64,000 nucleotides of DNA from Geodermatophilus sabuli (GCF_900215145.1 NZ_OBDO01000002.1:1-64000); one strand, 5' to 3'; shown: positions 18,204 to 27,185, counted from the stretch's first letter. The notes: generated from the sequence alone by a model not told the origin. Translations and numbers: made by a program.

Positions 18204-19148
18204 ATGACCCTCACCGTCGAGACAGCGGTCCAGACCGCGCCCGAGTGGGCCTTCTTCGACGTGGAGGTCGCCGCCGTCCGCCGGCTGGGGCCGAGCTTCG
18301 TGCGCCTCACCTTCACCGGCCCCGACCTGGCCGGCTTCGGCGTCGCCGGTGACGACCAGCGGATCAAGCTGGTGCTCGCCCAGGACCCGGCCGGGCTGCG
18401 CCGGCTGATGGACCGCGGGTCGGACTGGTACCCCGAGTACTGCGCGATGCCCGAGGAGCAGCGGCCGTGGATCCGCACCTACACGGTGCGCGCCGCTCGC
18501 CCCGAGCTCGCCGAGGTCGACGTCGACGTGGTCCTGCACGGCGTGGACGACGGGCACGCCGGCCCCGCCGCCCGCTGGGCCGCCTCGGCGGTGCCCGGCG
18601 ACCGCATCGTGCTGCTCGGCCCCGACCGGCCCGGGCGCGGGCGGATGTGGGGCGTGGAGTGGGCGCCGCCCGCCGCCGCCACGACGCTGCTGCTCGCCGG
18701 CGACGAGACCGCCGTCCCCGCGGTGTGCTCGATCCTGGAGTCGTCCCTCGGTGAGGCGCGCCGCGTGATGGCCCTCCTGGAGGTGCCGGCCGCGGGGGAC
18801 GCGATGAACCTCGCCCTGCCGGCCGGGGTGACCGTGCGCTGGCTGCCGCGGTCCGGCGCCGCCCGCGGGTCGCTGCTGGTACCGGCGGTGCACGCCGCGC
18901 TGTGCGAGCTGGGCGTGGCCGCGACACCGGCGGAGGCCCCGGAGGACGTCGACGTCGACTCCCAGCCGCTGTGGGAGGTGCCCGAGGGTGGGCGGGGCGA
19001 CGACGGGGCCGCCTCGAGCTGCTACGCCTGGCTGGCCGGCGAGGCCGGGGTGGTCAAGCAGCTGCGCCGGCACCTGGTCGGCGACCTCGGCGTCCCGCGC
19101 GGCTCGGTGGCGTTCATGGGCTACTGGCGGCAGGGCATCGCCGGCTGA
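18204..19148 (+). CDS. Siderophore-interacting protein (ferric-siderophore reductase)
   Basis: The 314-residue SIP-family flavoprotein (ViuB/YqjH type) frees iron from imported siderophores by reduction. The FAD-binding barrel covers residues 10-140, with the R-x-Y-T flavin motif in IRTYTVRAAR; the NAD(P)H-side domain follows with LLAGDETAVPAVCSILE. The end, SCYAWLAGEAGVVKQLRRHL and FMGYWRQG, is characteristic. It completes the uptake pathway formed by the neighbouring ABC genes. Confidence 0.93.
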   Translation: MTLTVETAVQTAPEWAFFDVEVAAVRRLGPSFVRLTFTGPDLAGFGVAGDDQRIKLVLAQDPAGLRRLMDRGSDWYPEYCAMPEEQRPWIRTYTVRAARPELAEVDVDVVLHGVDDGHAGPAARWAASAVPGDRIVLLGPDRPGRGRMWGVEWAPPAAATTLLLAGDETAVPAVCSILESSLGEARRVMALLEVPAAGDAMNLALPAGVTVRWLPRSGAARGSLLVPAVHAALCELGVAATPAEAPEDVDVDSQPLWEVPEGGRGDDGAASSCYAWLAGEAGVVKQLRRHLVGDLGVPRGSVAFMGYWRQGIAG

Positions 19149-19151
19149 TGG

Positions 19152-19201
19152 CCTCCCTGCAGGGTCCCGCCGCGAGCCTGCGAGTGGTGGGGGCAGGGAG
19201 G
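19152..19201 (-). repeat. Structured intergenic repeat, copy B
   Basis: Arms CCTCCCTGC (19152-19160) and GCAGGGAGG (19193-19201) flank a core which, on the minus strand, is identical to copy C over 34 nt. It lies between the convergent SIP and siderophore-ATPase genes. Confidence 0.88.
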
Positions 19202-19208
19202 TCCTCTC

Positions 19209-20042
19209 TCAGCGCAGGCGGCGGACCGGTACGACCATCGGGGTCCCGGCGACCGGGTCGGGCACGATCCGCGCCTCCAGGTCGAAGACGTCGGCCAGCA
19301 GCTGCTCGGTGAGCACCTCGGCGGGCGTCCCCGAGGCGAGGAGGACGCCGTCCTTCATGGCTACCAGCCGCTGGGCGTACCGCGCGGCGAGGTTCAGGTC
19401 GTGCAGGACGACGACGACGGTGCGGCCCCGCTCGGTGTGCAGCCGGCCCACCAGCTCCAGGACGTCGATCTGGTGCGACAGGTCCAGGTACGTCGTCGGC
19501 TCGTCGAGCAGCAGCAGGTCGGTGCCCTGGGCCAGTGCCATCGAGATCCAGGCCCGCTGCCGCTGCCCGCCGGACAGCGCGTCGACGGGCCGCTCGGCCA
19601 GGTCGGACATGTCGGTCCAGGCCAGCGCCTCCGCGACGGCGGCCTCGTCGCCGCGCGACCACTGCTGCAGCCAGGACTGGTGCGGGTGACGGCCGCGGGC
19701 GACCAGGTCGGCCACGGTGAGCCCCTCCGGCGCGACCGGGGTCTGCGGCAACAACCCGAGCACCTTGGCGACCTCGCGGGTCGGCGTCCTGGCGATGGCG
19801 TGGCCGTCGAGCAGCACCTGCCCCTGGCGGGGCCGCAGCAGCCGGCCCAGCGCCCGGAGCAGGGTGGACTTGCCGCAGCCGTTCGGGCCCACGATCGCGG
19901 TGAACGAGCCGTCGGTGAGCTGCAGGTCCAGGTCGCGGACGACCACGCGGTCGTCGTAGCCAAGGCTGAGCGACTCGGCGGCGAGGCGGACCGGCCGGGC
20001 CTCGGTGCCTGTCGTGACCGGGTGGTGCGCGGTGGTCGTCAC
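19209..20042 (-). CDS. Iron-siderophore ABC transporter ATP-binding protein
   Basis: The 277-residue FecE/FepC-type ATPase drives the importer. Walker A is GPNGCGKST near residue 47, the signature is [17 protein letters not shown] (the usual FepC variant), Walker B is [14 protein letters not shown] and the switch is [11 protein letters not shown]. The GTG start overlaps the permease stop codon as GTGA. It is the last gene of the permease-permease-ATPase operon. Confidence 0.94.
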   Translation of the reverse strand: MTTTAHHPVTTGTEARPVRLAAESLSLGYDDRVVVRDLDLQLTDGSFTAIVGPNGCGKSTLLRALGRLLRPRQGQVLLDGHAIARTPTREVAKVLGLLPQTPVAPEGLTVADLVARGRHPHQSWLQQWSRGDEAAVAEALAWTDMSDLAERPVDALSGGQRQRAWISMALAQGTDLLLLDEPTTYLDLSHQIDVLELVGRLHTERGRTVVVVLHDLNLAARYAQRLVAMKDGVLLASGTPAEVLTEQLLADVFDLEARIVPDPVAGTPMVVPVRRLR

Positions 20043-21121
20043 AGCGTGGATCGCCGCCTTCCGCGAACGAGGAGCCAGAGCAGGTAGGGGGCGCCGACCG
20101 CGGCGGTGAGGATCCCGACCGGCAGGGCCTGGGGCAGGACGGTGCGGGTCAGCAGGTCCGCGCCGATGACGAGCACGGCACCGAGCAGGCCGGAGGCGAC
20201 CAGCGGCGGCCGGGAGCCACCGCTGAGGCGGACGGCGATCTGCGGGACCACCAGGGCGACGTAGGAGATCGGGCCGGCGGCGGCCACGGCGGCGGCGGTG
20301 AGCGCGACGGCGACGAGGACGACCACGGCCTGGGCCAGGGGGAGGCGCACGCCCAGCCCGCGGGCGGTGTCGTCGCCGAACTGCAGGACGCCCAGGGCGC
20401 GGCTGGCGGCCAGCGCGAGCGGGACCAGCACGGCGAGGGCGATCGCCAGCGGGACGGCCTGGTCCCAGGTCCGGGCGTTGAGCGAGCCGGTGATCCAGAC
20501 GTAGGCCGACGCGGCGTCGAAGATCTCCGCGCGGGTGAGCAGCCAGTCGGTGAGGGCGGAGGCGACGGCCCACAGCGCGATGCCGACCAGGACCAGCCGG
20601 TACCCGTCGACGCCGCGGCGCCAGGCGAGCACGAAGAGCAGCACGCCGGTGAGCAGCGCGCCGAGGAGCGCGGCCAGGGGGACGCCGAGGCCGCCGAGGA
20701 GCGCCCCGCCGCCGGACGTCCCGCTCAGCACGATCGCCGCCACCGCCCCCACCGAGGCGCCCTGGGTGATGCCGAGGATGTCGGGGGAGGCGAGCGGGTT
20801 GCGCGCGAAGGTCTGGAACAGCGCCCCGGCGACGCCGAACGCCAGCCCGACCAGCGCGCCGACGACGATCCGCGGCGCCCGCAGCTCGAGCACGATGAAC
20901 TCCTGGGTGTCCTCGCCGAGGCCGACGAGGGTCTTCAGGACCTCGCCCACGCTGATCGGGAAGTCGCCGCGGCCCAGGCTCAGCGCGCCCAGCAGGACGG
21001 CGGCGACGGCGCAGACCACCGGCACGAGCAGCTGGCGCCAGCGGACCCGGCCGGAGACCGGGCCGGCGCGGACGACCGTCTCGCGCGCCACGGCGACACG
21101 CTCCGGAGCCGTGGCGGTCAC
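20039..21121 (-). CDS. FecCD-family iron-siderophore permease (second subunit)
   Basis: The 360-residue permease has about ten membrane helices after a 30-residue cytosolic lead. Family marks are [19 protein letters not shown] near residue 95, [18 protein letters not shown] and the late [17 protein letters not shown]. It pairs with the upstream permease to make the heterodimeric channel. The gene overlaps the ATPase by 4 bp and follows the first permease by 73 bp. Confidence 0.94.
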   Translation of the reverse strand: MTATAPERVAVARETVVRAGPVSGRVRWRQLLVPVVCAVAAVLLGALSLGRGDFPISVGEVLKTLVGLGEDTQEFIVLELRAPRIVVGALVGLAFGVAGALFQTFARNPLASPDILGITQGASVGAVAAIVLSGTSGGGALLGGLGVPLAALLGALLTGVLLFVLAWRRGVDGYRLVLVGIALWAVASALTDWLLTRAEIFDAASAYVWITGSLNARTWDQAVPLAIALAVLVPLALAASRALGVLQFGDDTARGLGVRLPLAQAVVVLVAVALTAAAVAAAGPISYVALVVPQIAVRLSGGSRPPLVASGLLGAVLVIGADLLTRTVLPQALPVGILTAAVGAPYLLWLLVRGRRRSTL

Positions 21122-21194
21122 GCGTCCTCCTCGCCGGCGCTCGTCGGCCGCGTGCCCGGCGGTGCTGTGTCCCTGCGTGACCTCGCGAGCTCGG

Positions 21195-22310
21195 TCACGG
21201 GCCGGCCAACCGGCGGCGGCGGATGAGCGCGATGAAGAACGGCGCGCCGACCAGGGCGAGCACGATGCCGACCTGCAGCTCGCCGGGGCGCGCGAGGACC
21301 CGGCCGAGGACGTCGGCCAGCAGCAGGAACGCCGCCCCCAGCAGGCCGGACAGCGGGACGAGCCAGCGGTGCGCGGGACCGGTGAGCGCCCGGACGACGT
21401 GCGGGACGATCAGCCCCACGAAGGCGATCGGACCGCAGGCGGCGGTGGCCGCGCCGCAGAGCAGGGTGACCGCCCCCAGGCCGACCAGCCGGGCCAGCCA
21501 GACGCGCTGGCCGAGACCGCGGGCGACGTCCTCACCGAGGCCGAGCAGGTCCAGCGCCGGGGCGTTGAGCAGCGCGAGGACCAGCCCGGCGGCGATGAAC
21601 GGCGCGACCTGCCACGCGATGTCCGTGCCACGGCCGGCCAGGGCGCCGACCACCCAGAACCGGTAGCTGTCGAGGCTGTTGGAGTCGCTGACCAGGATGG
21701 CGCGGACCAGCGCGTAGAGCAGCGCCGACAGCGCCGCGCCGGCCAGCGCGAGCGTCACGGGGGTGGCGCCACCGCGCCCGACCGAGCCGAGGGAGAAGAC
21801 GAGGACGGTGCCCACCAGCGCGCCGGCGAAGCCGAACCAGATGTAGCCGGCCGGGGTGCTCAGGCCCAGCAGCCAGATGGCGAGGACGACGCCGAACGAC
21901 GCGCCGGCGGTGACCCCGAGCAGCCCCGGGTCGCCCAGCGGGTTGCGGGTGTGGCCCTGGGTGAGCGCGCCGGCGACGCCGAGGGCGAGGCCGACCATGA
22001 GGCCGAGGACGGTGCGGGGGAGTCGCAGTTCCCGCACGATCACCGCCTCCTCGGCGCCCAGGGAGGAGTCGGTCAGGGCCTGCCACACCGTGCCGAGGCC
22101 GATGCTGCGGGTGCCCACCGCGATGCTGAGCGCCGTGGCGACGACCACCAGCGCCAGCAGCGCCAGGGCGCCGAGGAACCGGGGGCCGCGACCGCGCAGG
22201 AGGCCGCGGGTCCGGGGCGGCGCCACCGTCCCGGTCGCCCGGGGCGCGGCGTCGGTCGAGGACACGAGCGGCTCCAGGGACGAGGGGATCGGGGCGTCGG
22301 CCTGCTGCAC
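21195..22310 (-). CDS. FecCD-family iron-siderophore permease (first subunit)
   Basis: The 371-residue permease leads the operon. It shows RELRLPRTVLGLMVGLALG near residue 95, GHTRNPLGDPGLLGVTAGAS and IAFVGLIVPHVVRALTG, the same landmarks as its partner subunit. An iron box about 30 bp upstream of the start should place the operon under DtxR/IdeR control. Confidence 0.94.
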   Translation of the reverse strand: MQQADAPIPSSLEPLVSSTDAAPRATGTVAPPRTRGLLRGRGPRFLGALALLALVVVATALSIAVGTRSIGLGTVWQALTDSSLGAEEAVIVRELRLPRTVLGLMVGLALGVAGALTQGHTRNPLGDPGLLGVTAGASFGVVLAIWLLGLSTPAGYIWFGFAGALVGTVLVFSLGSVGRGGATPVTLALAGAALSALLYALVRAILVSDSNSLDSYRFWVVGALAGRGTDIAWQVAPFIAAGLVLALLNAPALDLLGLGEDVARGLGQRVWLARLVGLGAVTLLCGAATAACGPIAFVGLIVPHVVRALTGPAHRWLVPLSGLLGAAFLLLADVLGRVLARPGELQVGIVLALVGAPFFIALIRRRRLAGP

Positions 22311-22339
22311 AGGTCAGCCACGGGAACGGGTCAGCCAGT

Positions 22340-22358
22340 GCAGGTTAGCCTCACCTCA
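22340..22358. promoter_or_regulatory. DtxR/IdeR-type iron box upstream of the permease operon
   Basis: GCAGGTTAGCCTCACCTCA keeps the same 15-nt core, AGGTTAGCCTCACCT, as the box at 18139. It ends 20 bp before the end of the redox gene on one side and starts 30 bp from the permease start on the other. Confidence 0.8.
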
Positions 22359-22377
22359 GCGACTCCGGCACCCGCGG

Positions 22378-23097
22378 TCACCGGCGCTGGCGGCGGCTGC
22401 CCCCGTGCCAGTCCTCCTGCACGCCCACCTCGCCCGGCCGGACGCCGAACGCCGGCAGCTGCGGCCGCTCCCGCAGGCTGCGCTTGAGCTCGGCGAACCC
22501 GGGGAAGGCGGCGAGCGCCACCACGTGGTCCCACAGCGCGACGGCCTCCTCGGGGCTGGGCACCCGGCTGATCACCGGGCCGAAGAAGGCGGCGCCGTCC
22601 GGGGGCCGGAAGTGCAGGACCGGCGTCCCGACGTCCGCACCGGCCAGGCGCAGGGCCTCGTCGGTCTCGGCCTGGATCCCGGCGTCCCACGACTCGTCGT
22701 CCAGGGCGTCGGCCAGCTCGACCGGCAGGCCGGCGGCGGTGAGGATCGGCTCGACGAACTCCGTCCGGCCCCGGTGCTCCCGGTCGGGGACCTGGTCGGC
22801 CTGGAAGATCCGCTCCCCCATGGCCGCGTAGAGGGGGTCGAGCACGTCGGCGCCGAGTTCGGCGCGGGCGCGGGCGGCGACCCGCAGCAGCCGCAGCCCC
22901 GCGGTGTGGCCCGCCTCGTACTCGGGCGGGAACCGGGCGTCGTAGTCGACGTGCCGGTTGAGCAGCCGCAGCGAGATCAGCCGCCACTCGACGGTGTACT
23001 CCCGCTGGGCGGCCACGGTCCGCACCCACTGGCTGGTCAGCCAGGCGAAGGGACAGACCGGGTCGAACCAGAAGTGCAGGTCGGCGTCCCGGGTCAC
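22378..23097 (-). CDS. DsbA-fold protein of the Rv2466c (mycothiol-dependent nitroreductase) family
   Basis: The 239-residue protein matches Mycobacterium Rv2466c in FWFDPVCPFAWLTSQW, LDPLYAAMGERIFQ, DVGTPVLHF and AAFFGPVISRVP, a thioredoxin-fold enzyme that uses mycothiol. Unlike the Cys-Pro-Trp-Cys site I recall for Rv2466c, this protein has Cys15-Pro-Phe-Ala, so only one cysteine remains and a monothiol or glutaredoxin-like mechanism is implied. GTG 23097 overlaps the peroxidase stop (GTGA), so the two are coupled. The last 20 residues are basic and not conserved. Confidence 0.85.
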   Translation of the reverse strand: MTRDADLHFWFDPVCPFAWLTSQWVRTVAAQREYTVEWRLISLRLLNRHVDYDARFPPEYEAGHTAGLRLLRVAARARAELGADVLDPLYAAMGERIFQADQVPDREHRGRTEFVEPILTAAGLPVELADALDDESWDAGIQAETDEALRLAGADVGTPVLHFRPPDGAAFFGPVISRVPSPEEAVALWDHVVALAAFPGFAELKRSLRERPQLPAFGVRPGEVGVQEDWHGGSRRQRR

Positions 23098-23588
23098 CGG
23101 GGCAGGGCCTGCTCGATGGCGTGCCGGACCTCGGGTGAGTCGGGCTGGGTCTGCGGCCGGAAGCGGGCGAGGACCTCCCCGTCGGCCCCGACGAGCCACT
23201 TCTCGAAGTTCCACGCCACCTCGCCGGCCTGGCCGGTGGCGTCGGGGGCCTCGGTCAGCCGCTGGAAGAGCGGGTGCGCGCCCGGGCCGTTGACCTCCAG
23301 CTTCTCGGTCAGCGGGAAGGTGACGCCGTAGGTGGTGGAGCAGAAGCTCTCGATCTCCTCCGCGGTGCCCGGCTCCTGCCCCATGAACTGGTTGCAGGGG
23401 GCGCCGATCACGGTGAGGCCGCGTGCGCCGTAGTCCTGCTGCAGCGCCTCCAGCTGGCTGTACTGGGGGGTGAGGCCGCAGCGGCTGGCGACGTTGACGA
23501 CGAGCGCCGCGCCACCACCGGCCAGCGCGCCCAGGGTGGTGGCCTCGCCCTGCAGGGTGGTCACCGGCAGGTCCAGCAGGTCGGTCAT
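23094..23588 (-). CDS. Glutathione-peroxidase-family thiol peroxidase
   Basis: The 164-residue protein reduces peroxides with a cysteine, probably with thioredoxin or mycoredoxin as donor, since actinobacteria of this kind lack glutathione. The peroxidatic Cys is about residue 37 in VNVASRCGLTPQY; the family glutamine lies in CNQFMGQEPG and the Trp/Asn pair in WNFEKWLV. A second Cys in GAPCNQF may resolve the disulfide. A GAGGAG site precedes ATG 23588. The coupled Rv2466c-like gene supports a redox unit. Confidence 0.93.
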   Translation of the reverse strand: MTDLLDLPVTTLQGEATTLGALAGGGAALVVNVASRCGLTPQYSQLEALQQDYGARGLTVIGAPCNQFMGQEPGTAEEIESFCSTTYGVTFPLTEKLEVNGPGAHPLFQRLTEAPDATGQAGEVAWNFEKWLVGADGEVLARFRPQTQPDSPEVRHAIEQALPR

Positions 23589-23668
23589 GTGCGCTCCTCG
23601 TCGAGGTGTCCAGCCGCGGTGGCCCCCGTGCGGGGGTCCTTCCATGGTGCGGGCAAGGGGGTCCTCCT

Positions 23669-24088
23669 TCAGTCCAGGCCGCTGAGGTCGTCGGGGACGT
23701 CGACGGCGTAGCGGCGCAGCACCTCGAGCGGGACGACCTCGAGGGCGCGGGCGTGGGTGGCGGCCAGGACGACGCCGGCCGCCGCGCCCGCCTCGTGGGC
23801 CTGCAGCCAGCGGGCGGCGACGACGCACCAGCGGTCGCCGGGGCGCAGCCCGGGGAAGCCGTACTCGGGCCGCGGCGTGCTGAGGTCGTTGCCCAGCTCC
23901 CGCTGCAGCGCGAGGAAGGGGGCCGACACCACGGTGCAGACGGTGTGGCTGCCGACGTCCTCCGGGCCGCTGCTGCAGACGCCGGTGCGGTAGAAGCCGG
24001 TCATCGGCTCGGTGCCGCACGGCTCGAGGGGCCCACCGAGGACGTTGCGTTCCTCGCTGCCGGGCTCGGGTCCGCTCATCGACGTCAT
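23669..24088 (-). CDS. DUF2237 family protein
   Basis: The 139-residue protein has the complete DUF2237 pattern: RNVLGGPLEPCGTEPMTGFY, SSGPEDVGSHTVC, STPRPEYGFPGLRPGDRWC, and ATHARALEVVPLEVL. Three conserved cysteines (in EPCG, VCSS and DRWCV) may bind metal or be redox-active. The function of the family is unknown. It is the first of three genes on this strand, 80 bp before the peroxidase gene; the gap holds a small GGCCCCC/GGGGG hairpin. ATG 24079 is an alternative start. Confidence 0.85.
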   Translation of the reverse strand: MTSMSGPEPGSEERNVLGGPLEPCGTEPMTGFYRTGVCSSGPEDVGSHTVCTVVSAPFLALQRELGNDLSTPRPEYGFPGLRPGDRWCVVAARWLQAHEAGAAAGVVLAATHARALEVVPLEVLRRYAVDVPDDLSGLD

Positions 24089-24141
24089 CTTGGTGGGTGG
24101 ACCCCGTCGGCGCAGCGCCCGGGGGATGGCAGGGTGCCGGT

Positions 24142-26142
24142 GTGACTGGGAACACCACGAGCGAGCCGACCGTCCTCTGGCGCCCGACCCCGGAGTCGAT
24201 GCGCGCCACCCGGATCGCGGAGTTCGCCGGCTGGGTCGCGCGGAAGCGGGGCCTGGACCTCGGCGACCCGCCCGACTACGACGCGATCTGGCGCTGGTCG
24301 GTCGAGCACCTCGACCAGTTCTGGGCCGACGTGGCGGGCTGGACCGGCGTGCTGCCCGACGTCCCCGACGACCGGGTGCTCACCCGCCGCGCGATGCCCG
24401 GCGCGCAGTGGTTCCCCGACGCCACGCTCAACTACGCCGAGCAGGCGCTGCGCGCCGTCGCCGAGGGCGCCGTCCCCGCCGACTCCCCGGCGCTCATCGC
24501 CGTCGCCGAGGACCGCGAGCCGGAGGAGACCAGCTGGGCGCAGCTGCGCGCCCGCGTCGGCGCCTTCGCCGCCACGCTGCGCCGGCTCGGCGTCCAGCGC
24601 GGTGACCGGGTCGCCGGCTACCTGCCCAACGTCCCCGAGGCGGTCGTCGCCTTCCTCGGGACGGCGGCCATCGGCGCGGTCTGGTCCTCCTGCGCCCCCG
24701 ACTTCGGCACCCGCGCGGTCCTCGACCGCTTCACGCAGATCGAGCCGACCGTGCTGGTCGCCGTCGACGGGTACCGGTTCAACGGCCGCGAGTACGACCG
24801 GCGTGACGTCGTCACCGAGCTGCGCGGCGCGCTGCCCAGCGTGCGGACGACGATCGCCGTCCCCCGGCTGTTCCCCGACGCGGTGCCGGCCGACGCGCTG
24901 CCCTGGACCGAGGCGGTGGCCGAGGAGCAGGAGCCCCGGTTCGAGCCGCTCCCGTTCGACCACCCGCTGTGGATCGTCTACTCGTCGGGCACCACCGGCC
25001 TGCCCAAGGGGATCGTGCACGGCCACGGCGGGGTGACCCTCGAGGAGCACAAGCAGCTGGCGCTGCACGGCGACGTCGGCCCCGGCGACCGCTTCTACTG
25101 GTACGCCTCCACCGCCTGGATCATGTGGAACATCGCCGCCTCGGCGCTGCTGTGCGGCGCGACCGTGGTGGTCCACGACGGTGCCCCCGCGTACCCGTCG
25201 GTCGACGCCCAGTTCGCCATCGCCGCGCAGACCCGGCTGACCTACCTGGGCACCAGCGCCGGGTACCTGACCGCGTGCGAGAAGGCCGGCATCCGGCCGG
25301 GGGACAGCCACGACCTGTCGGCGCTGCGGTTCCTCGGCTCCACCGGGTCCCCCCTGCCGGCGTCGACCTTCGAGTGGGTCTACGACGCGGTGGGGCCCGA
25401 CGTCTTCCTCGGCTCGCTGTCCGGCGGCACCGACGTCGCGACGGGGTTCGTCGGCAGCGCGCCGCTGCTGCCGGTGGTCGCCGGCGAGCTGCAGCGGCCG
25501 ATGCTCGGCGTCGCCGCCGCCTCCTGGGACGAGCAGGGGCAGCCGGTGGTCGGGGAGCTCGGCGAACTGGTGATCACCGAGCCGATGCCGTCGATGCCGC
25601 TGTACTTCTGGAACGACCCCGACGGCGCCCGCTACCGCGAGTCCTACTTCGAGCCGTGGCCGGGCGTCTGGCGGCACGGCGACTGGATGGAGGTCACCGA
25701 GCGCGGCACCTGCCTGATCACCGGCCGGTCGGACTCCACCCTCAACCGCGGCGGCGTCCGCATGGGGACGGCCGACATCTACGCCGCCGTGGAGTCCGTG
25801 CCGGAGGTGCTCGACTGCGTCGTCCTCGGTGTCGAGCAGCGGGACGGCGGCTACTGGATGCCGCTGTTCGTGAAGCTGGCCGAGGGTGCGGAGCTCACCG
25901 ACGAGCTCACCACCCGGATCCGCGACGCCATCCGCCGCCAGGCCAGCCCGCGGCACGTCCCGGACGAGGTCATCGCCGTGCCCGCGGTGCCGCACACCCG
26001 CACCGGCAAGCGGCTGGAGGTGCCGCTCAAGCGGCTGTTCCAGGGGGTGGACCCGGCCAAGGCGCTCAACGTGGGGGCCGTCGACGACCCGGGCGCCGTC
26101 GAGCACTACCTCGCGCTGGCCCGGGAGCGCGGTCCCCGCTGA
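24142..26142 (+). CDS. Acetoacetyl-CoA synthetase
   Basis: The 666-residue adenylate-forming enzyme activates acetoacetate to acetoacetyl-CoA. It starts with the WRPTPESMRATRIAEFAGWV N-terminal region typical of AACS, has the P-loop-like YSSGTTGLPKGIVHGHG near residue 290, YASTAWIMWN, the SGGTDVATGFVG segment and the C-terminal lysine in HTRTGKRLEVPLKR. Length fits the family (650-660). GTG 24142 lies next to the conserved start. With the acyl-CoA dehydrogenase and thioesterase nearby, it suggests ketone-body or PHB turnover. Confidence 0.92.
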   Translation: MTGNTTSEPTVLWRPTPESMRATRIAEFAGWVARKRGLDLGDPPDYDAIWRWSVEHLDQFWADVAGWTGVLPDVPDDRVLTRRAMPGAQWFPDATLNYAEQALRAVAEGAVPADSPALIAVAEDREPEETSWAQLRARVGAFAATLRRLGVQRGDRVAGYLPNVPEAVVAFLGTAAIGAVWSSCAPDFGTRAVLDRFTQIEPTVLVAVDGYRFNGREYDRRDVVTELRGALPSVRTTIAVPRLFPDAVPADALPWTEAVAEEQEPRFEPLPFDHPLWIVYSSGTTGLPKGIVHGHGGVTLEEHKQLALHGDVGPGDRFYWYASTAWIMWNIAASALLCGATVVVHDGAPAYPSVDAQFAIAAQTRLTYLGTSAGYLTACEKAGIRPGDSHDLSALRFLGSTGSPLPASTFEWVYDAVGPDVFLGSLSGGTDVATGFVGSAPLLPVVAGELQRPMLGVAAASWDEQGQPVVGELGELVITEPMPSMPLYFWNDPDGARYRESYFEPWPGVWRHGDWMEVTERGTCLITGRSDSTLNRGGVRMGTADIYAAVESVPEVLDCVVLGVEQRDGGYWMPLFVKLAEGAELTDELTTRIRDAIRRQASPRHVPDEVIAVPAVPHTRTGKRLEVPLKRLFQGVDPAKALNVGAVDDPGAVEHYLALARERGPR

Positions 26143-26149
26143 CGAAGGA

Positions 26150-26200
26150 CCCCTCTACCCCCCACCACTCGCAGGCTCGCGGCGGGACCCTGTAGAGGGG
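26150..26200 (+). repeat. Structured intergenic repeat, copy C
   Basis: Arms CCCCTCTAC (26150-26158) and GTAGAGGGG (26192-26200) flank the conserved core. It separates the convergent acetoacetyl-CoA synthetase and alpha/beta-hydrolase genes. The hydrolase's stop codon and last residues lie inside it. Confidence 0.88.
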
Positions 26201-26946
26201 CCGTTCCAGTCGGTCACCGACTCGAGCAGGACGCCGGCGAGCCGGTCGGGGCAGGTGACGTAGGGGATGTGGGAGGAGTCGAGCTCGCGGTACCGCCAGC
26301 CCGGCGTCTCCCGGGCCTGCTGCGCGAAGCGGTCGAAGGCCGGCTGCGGGTACCGGGCGCAGCGCACGTAGGTCCGCGGGAGCTGCCGGGCCGCCTCGCT
26401 GAGCAGGTGGACCGGCCGGCTGAAGTGCCCGAGCGGGGTGGAGTGCAGGCGGGGCAGCACCCAGGCGAGGTCCGCGGGGTCGGTGACCTCCCAGAACCGG
26501 GGGAGGATCTCCGACCACGGGGGTGGCGCGGTGCGGGGCACCAGCCAGCCGTCGCCCTCCCGCTCCGCGAGCGCCTCGAAGCCCGACCGCCGCTCCGGCG
26601 TCAGGAGGTCGAGCAGGCACTGGCCGTCCTGCGGCACGAAGGCGTCGAGGTAGACCAGCTCGGCGATCCGCTCCGGTACCCGGTCGGCCACCCCGGTGAC
26701 CACCATCCCCCCGGAGCTGGTGCCGACCAGGACGACCTCCTCGAGGTCCTCGCAGGTCAGCAGCGCGACGACGTCCTCCACGTGGGTGGCGAGGTCGGTC
26801 CCGTGGTCCAGCAGGTGCGCGCGCTCACCGAGCCCGGTGAGCGTCGGCGTGAGCGCCTCGTGGCCCGCGGCGCGCAACGCGGGTGCGACCCGCCGCCAGC
26901 ACCAGCCGCCGAACCACGCCGGGTGCACGAGCACGAACGTCGCCAC
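26155..26946 (-). CDS. Alpha/beta-fold hydrolase (esterase-like)
   Basis: The 263-residue hydrolase begins at once with the first strand FVLVHPAWFGGWCWRRVAP. The nucleophile elbow is VGTSSGGMVVTG (Ser about 97), the acid probably lies near LVYLDAFVP or later, and the catalytic His is in ELDSSHIPYVTCP. It resembles the pheophorbidase/methylesterase/EstC-like group; the substrate is unknown. The last 14 residues (PSTGSRREPASGGG) come from intergenic repeat C and are not part of the fold. GTG 26946 is chosen because the first strand follows directly. Confidence 0.85.
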   Translation of the reverse strand: MATFVLVHPAWFGGWCWRRVAPALRAAGHEALTPTLTGLGERAHLLDHGTDLATHVEDVVALLTCEDLEEVVLVGTSSGGMVVTGVADRVPERIAELVYLDAFVPQDGQCLLDLLTPERRSGFEALAEREGDGWLVPRTAPPPWSEILPRFWEVTDPADLAWVLPRLHSTPLGHFSRPVHLLSEAARQLPRTYVRCARYPQPAFDRFAQQARETPGWRYRELDSSHIPYVTCPDRLAGVLLESVTDWNGPSTGSRREPASGGG

Positions 26947-27047
26947 GGCCTCGCCTCCGTCCCGGGGCCGGCCGCGTCCGCGACGTCGACTCCCGGCCCG
27001 CGCGTGCCGACGACGGTAGGCCCGGCCGGTGGGGCGGAGCCAGCCCT

Positions 27048-27069
27048 CCGGTCCCTCGTGAGGGACCGG
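27048..27069. promoter_or_regulatory. 22-bp palindrome between divergent hydrolase and acyl-CoA dehydrogenase genes
   Basis: CCGGTCCCTC and GAGGGACCGG are exact inverted arms with a 2-nt centre. The size, near-perfect symmetry and place between divergent starts (about 100 bp from each) fit a TetR-type operator. No TetR gene is in the window. A stem-loop in RNA is the alternative reading. Confidence 0.45.
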
Positions 27070-27185
27070 TCCGATCCCGAGGGGGTGCCCGCCGTCGTCG
27101 AGCACCCAGGCGAACGGCCGACCTGCGCCGCCCCCGGCCGGCGGCCAGGGTGGGGAGCACCCCCGACCGCAGGAGAACCCGTCCG

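Noticed and set aside
23611..23665. GGCCCCC/GGGGG hairpin between the DUF2237 and peroxidase genes as a fifth repeat copy
   Set aside because: It lacks the conserved core and lies between genes on the same strand, so I did not add it to the family.
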